Positions 3,788 through 6,959 of a stretch of DNA of 6,959 nucleotides are shown here, piece by piece; the first letter of the stretch is position 1, and each line of letters begins with the position of its first letter. Under the pieces are notes generated by a model. It was not told the origin of the DNA and did no database searches. It was given only the letters and a program-made list of their open reading frames with translations. The DNA comes from Thiotrichaceae bacterium UBA7359. GTDB lineage: Bacteria > Pseudomonadota > Gammaproteobacteria > Eutrophobiales > Eutrophobiaceae. The stretch covers positions 1 to 6,959 of the forward strand of contig CAJJDJ010000071.1 of assembly GCA_905182825.1 (NCBI GenBank), given 5' to 3'. A program made the translations under genes and the position numbers.

Positions 3788-6700
3788 ATGGCCTATTCCT
3801 ATACTGAAAAAAGACGCATTCGTAAAGATTTCGGAAAACGTCCTAGTATCTTAGAGGTTCCCTATTTGGTTGCGACTCAGATCGAGTCATTCAATCAGTT
3901 CATACAAGTTGACGCTAATCCTGAAGGTCGAAGAGATGTTGGCTTGCAAGCTGCGTTTAAATCTGTTTTTCCAATCGCCAGTTTTTCTGGTAACGCAGCT
4001 TTAGAATATGTTAGTTACAAATTAGGGGTTCCTGTTTTTGATGTCAAAGAATGTCAGTTAAGGGGTTTAACCTACGCTACATCTTTACGTGTTAAAGTTC
4101 GTCTTATTATTTATGATAAAGAAGCTGGGCTTAATAATAAGGTCGTTAAAGATATAAAAGAACAAGAAGTTTATATGGGTGAGATGCCATTAATGACTCG
4201 TACAGGTACATTCGTCATAAATGGTACAGAACGCGTTATAGTTTCACAGATGCACCGTTCGCCTGGTGTGTTTTTTGAGCATGACAAAGGTAAGACTCAT
4301 TCATCAGGTAAGTTACTTTATTCAGCACGCGTTATACCTTACCGTGGTTCTTGGTTGGATTTTGAGTTCGATGCGAAAGATCTTGTTTATTGCCGAATCG
4401 ATCGTCGACGTAAAATTCATGCCACGATCTTGTTGCGTGCAATCGGCTATACTACTGAAGAAATACTAGATACTTTCTTTGATACGGATAAATTTAAATT
4501 TACAAAAAAAGGCGTTACGCTAGAACTAGTTCCAGATCGTCTGCGCGGTGAAACGGCTTCATTTGATATCGCGGATAAAAAAGGCAAAGTCATCGTTGAA
4601 CAAGAACGACGAATTACTGCGCGTCATATTAGAGAAATTGAAAAAGCAAGCTTATCTACTTTAATGGTTCCAGTTGAATACTTAATGGGTAAAGTCACTG
4701 CAAAGGATATAATCGATACAGAAACTGGTGAAATAGAATTTCCTGCAAATACAGAAATAACGGAAGAATTTCTTGAAAAAATTGGTGAGAGAAAAAACTT
4801 TGAACTGGAGACTATCTACACCAATGATTTAGATAATGGGCCTTATATCGCACAGACATTACGTGATGATCCAAGTAACAATCAATTGGAAGCGCAGGTA
4901 GAGATCTATCGGATGATGCGTCCTGGGGAACCACCGACGAAGGATGCTGCTGAAAATTTATTTAAAAATTTGTTTTTCAGTCCAGATCGTTATGATCTCT
5001 CTGCAGTAGGACGGATGAAGTTTAATAGGAGAGTGGGTCGTAAAGAAGTAGAAGGTGAAGGTGTTCTGTCAAATGATGATATTACTGCCGTTGTGAAGGT
5101 TTTGTTAGATATTCGAAATGGTAAAGGCATTATCGATGATATTGATCATCTTGGTAATAGGCGTATACGTAGTGTTGGTGAAATGGCGGAGAATCAATTT
5201 AGAGTTGGACTCGTCAGGGTTGAACGTGCAGTTAAAGAACGATTGAGTTTAGCTGAATCTGAAGGTTTGATGCCTCAAGAGATTATCAATGCAAAACCAG
5301 TCTCCGCAGTTATTAAAGAATTTTTTGGTTCTAGCCAGTTATCTCAATTCATGGATCAAAATAACCCATTATCAGAGATTACGCATAAGCGACGAATTTC
5401 GGCGCTTGGACCCGGTGGTTTAACACGTGAACGCGCTGGTTTTGAAGTTCGCGATGTGCATCCAACGCATTATGGTCGTGTATGTCCTATTGAGACCCCA
5501 GAAGGGCCCAATATTGGATTGATTAATTCACTAGCAGTTTATGCAAGGACTAATAGCTATGGATTTCTTGAAACTCCCTACCGCAAAGTTATTAATTCAA
5601 AAGTAACCGATGAAATAGAATATCTTTCGGCTATCGAAGAAGGAGATTTTGTCATTGCGCAGGCTAGTGCCACAATCGATGCTAAAGATAAGCTAATAGA
5701 TGAATTAGTCTCTTGTAGGCATCGTAATGAATTTGCCATGTCTACACCAGATAAAGTGAATTATATGGATGTTTCACCGAGGCAAATTGTTTCGGTTGCA
5801 GCGTCAATGATTCCTTTTCTAGAACATGATGATGCGAATCGAGCATTGATGGGTTCAAATATGCAACGCCAAGCAGTTCCGACTTTAAGAACTGATAAGC
5901 CATTGGTCGGTACTGGTATGGAACGAAGAGTTGCGATTGATTCGGGTGTGACTGTTATCTCTGAACGAGGTGGTATTGTTGATTCTGTTGATGCGAGTCG
6001 AATTGTTGTTCGAGTTAATGATGACGAAGTTATTCCGGGTGAACCAGGTGTCGAGATCTATAACCTGACCAAATATACACGCTCAAATCAAAATACTTGT
6101 ATTAATCAAAAACCATTGGTGAAGCCAGGTGACCAAGTTGCCAAAGGTGATGTTCTAGCTGATGGTCCTTCAACCGATATGGGTGAATTAGCCTTGGGTC
6201 AAAACATGATGGTCGCATTCATGCCATGGAATGGATATAACTTTGAGGATTCTATTTTGCTCTCTGAAAGGTTAGTAAAAGACGATCGTTTTACATCAAT
6301 TCATATTCAAGAGTTAACCTGTGTTGCAAGAGATACAAAATTAGGTTCAGAAGAAGTGTCATCTGATATCCCTAATGTTAGTGAGAGCGCTCTGAATAAA
6401 CTGGACGAGTCTGGAATTGTTTATATCGGCGCTGAGGTAAATGTGGGTGATATTTTGGTTGGTAAAGTGACGCCTAAGGGTGAAACACAATTAACACCAG
6501 AGGAAAAACTTCTCAGAGCTATCTTTGGTGAAAAAGCATCTGATGTTAAAGACACTTCGTTAAGAGTGCCATCGGGGATGAATGGTACTGTAATTGATGT
6601 TCAAGTCTTTACTCGTGATGGTGTTGAAAAGGATGCACGTGCTAATGAAATTGAAGAGTCTGAATTGGATAGCGTTAGAAAAGATTTAAATGATCAGCTT

Positions 6701-6959
6701 CGAATAATGGAAGATGGTGTTTATCAACGCGTGTGTAAACTCTTAACAAGTAAAATAGCAACAGGTGGTCCATCTAGTTTGAAAGCGGGTGACAAAATCA
6801 CAAAGGAATATCTTGAAGAGACCTCACGTGATAAGTGGTTTGAAATTCGTTTAAAGAATGATGATGCAAATCATCAATTAGAACTAGCAGCGGAGCAAAT
6901 AGGTGCACTGAAAGAAGAGTTTGATGGTCGTTTTGAAGAAAAGCGGGCTAAATTGACCT
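3788..6959 (+). CDS. rpoB: DNA-directed RNA polymerase subunit beta (3' truncated by window)
   Basis: This is the beta subunit of RNA polymerase, which forms half of the active-site cleft with beta'. About 1057 codons are open from ATG 3788 to the edge, out of about 1342 in E. coli. I followed the frame through and saw no stop or frameshift. The start AYSYTEKRRIRKDFGKRP matches E. coli, and GAGGA (3777-3781) is six bases upstream. In order it has the protrusion and lobe domains (NGTERVIVSQMHRSPGVFF; PYRGSWLDFEF), the fork with the rifampicin region (SSQLSQFMDQNNPLSEITHK, then RRISALGPGGL), VRDVHPTHYGRVCPIETPEGP, the active-site-proximal NGYNFEDS with E820 and D821 (E. coli 813/814), and the flap (TPKGETQLTPEEKLLRAIFGE). 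Numbering in the middle is E. coli plus seven. The sequence ends within the lineage-specific insert that follows the flap. The C-terminal parts and rpoC lie beyond the window. Confidence 0.99.
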   Translation, partial: MAYSYTEKRRIRKDFGKRPSILEVPYLVATQIESFNQFIQVDANPEGRRDVGLQAAFKSVFPIASFSGNAALEYVSYKLGVPVFDVKECQLRGLTYATSLRVKVRLIIYDKEAGLNNKVVKDIKEQEVYMGEMPLMTRTGTFVINGTERVIVSQMHRSPGVFFEHDKGKTHSSGKLLYSARVIPYRGSWLDFEFDAKDLVYCRIDRRRKIHATILLRAIGYTTEEILDTFFDTDKFKFTKKGVTLELVPDRLRGETASFDIADKKGKVIVEQERRITARHIREIEKASLSTLMVPVEYLMGKVTAKDIIDTETGEIEFPANTEITEEFLEKIGERKNFELETIYTNDLDNGPYIAQTLRDDPSNNQLEAQVEIYRMMRPGEPPTKDAAENLFKNLFFSPDRYDLSAVGRMKFNRRVGRKEVEGEGVLSNDDITAVVKVLLDIRNGKGIIDDIDHLGNRRIRSVGEMAENQFRVGLVRVERAVKERLSLAESEGLMPQEIINAKPVSAVIKEFFGSSQLSQFMDQNNPLSEITHKRRISALGPGGLTRERAGFEVRDVHPTHYGRVCPIETPEGPNIGLINSLAVYARTNSYGFLETPYRKVINSKVTDEIEYLSAIEEGDFVIAQASATIDAKDKLIDELVSCRHRNEFAMSTPDKVNYMDVSPRQIVSVAASMIPFLEHDDANRALMGSNMQRQAVPTLRTDKPLVGTGMERRVAIDSGVTVISERGGIVDSVDASRIVVRVNDDEVIPGEPGVEIYNLTKYTRSNQNTCINQKPLVKPGDQVAKGDVLADGPSTDMGELALGQNMMVAFMPWNGYNFEDSILLSERLVKDDRFTSIHIQELTCVARDTKLGSEEVSSDIPNVSESALNKLDESGIVYIGAEVNVGDILVGKVTPKGETQLTPEEKLLRAIFGEKASDVKDTSLRVPSGMNGTVIDVQVFTRDGVEKDARANEIEESELDSVRKDLNDQLRIMEDGVYQRVCKLLTSKIATGGPSSLKAGDKITKEYLEETSRDKWFEIRLKNDDANHQLELAAEQIGALKEEFDGRFEEKRAKLT

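Noticed and set aside
3619..3807. Open frame of 62 codons across the rplL-rpoB spacer
   Set aside because: It starts at a TTG without a ribosome binding site, runs through the hairpin and overlaps the rpoB start in another frame. It resembles no protein I know.
3788..6959. Possible frameshift or internal stop in rpoB
   Set aside because: The frame was followed codon by codon and stays aligned with E. coli RpoB to the window edge; the only interruption is truncation by the window.
1..6959. Novel defence, mobile or biosynthetic system
   Set aside because: All coding capacity is taken by conserved core genes in ancestral order, the spacers are under 300 bases and explained by leader or attenuator structures, and no repeats or foreign-looking genes are present.

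Overview
The window is a textbook proteobacterial translation/transcription locus in the order tuf (3' end), tRNA-Trp(CCA), secE, nusG, rplK (L11), rplA (L1), rplJ (L10), rplL (L7/L12), rpoB (5' three quarters). Everything lies on the + strand. I see no mobile element, CRISPR array, toxin system or transferred cargo. The organism is most likely an AT-rich gammaproteobacterium. The reasons are a three-membrane-span SecE of about E. coli length, a NusG, L11, L1, L7/L12 and RpoB that align almost without gaps to the E. coli proteins, an RpoB carrying the gammaproteobacterial dispensable regions, and a tRNA-Trp gene between tuf and secE. I cannot name the family; the L10 C-terminus and the base composition are compatible with Legionella/Coxiella-type lineages, but that is a guess.

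Layout: bases 1-127 are the last 41 codons of EF-Tu. A 76-nt tRNA-Trp with encoded CCA follows at 158-233. secE (272-649) and nusG (651-1184) are separated by one base and probably translationally coupled. A 58-nt spacer holds a small hairpin that looks like the L1 autoregulatory target, then rplK (GTG start, 1243) and rplA (1680), two bases apart. A 275-nt spacer (2376-2650) is filled with RNA structure. It contains the L10 leader, a terminator-like hairpin followed by five T, and a last hairpin just before the rplJ Shine-Dalgarno. rplJ (GTG start, 2651) and rplL (3232) follow. A 175-nt spacer with a strong hairpin, probably a leaky attenuator and/or RNase III site, precedes rpoB (3788), which is open to the window edge.

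How it works together: EF-Tu, tRNA-Trp, L11, L1, L10 and L7/L12 serve translation elongation. L11 forms the stalk base, L10 with L7/L12 forms the GTPase stalk, and L1 forms the opposite stalk. SecE is the essential small subunit of the Sec translocon. NusG and the RpoB beta subunit make up part of the elongating transcription machinery, and NusG ties it to the ribosome. In known relatives, L1 represses rplKA and L10-L7/L12 represses rplJL at the mRNA level. An attenuator after rplL lowers rpoB output relative to the ribosomal proteins. Structures of the right kind in the right places are visible here.

The points most worth a second look are the terminator-like hairpin and a possible competing pairing inside the L10 leader, a ten-residue enlargement of the L10 C-terminal helix that may add an L7/L12 dimer site, and the use of GTG only at the two presumed autoregulated cistrons. 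Gene content itself is ordinary.
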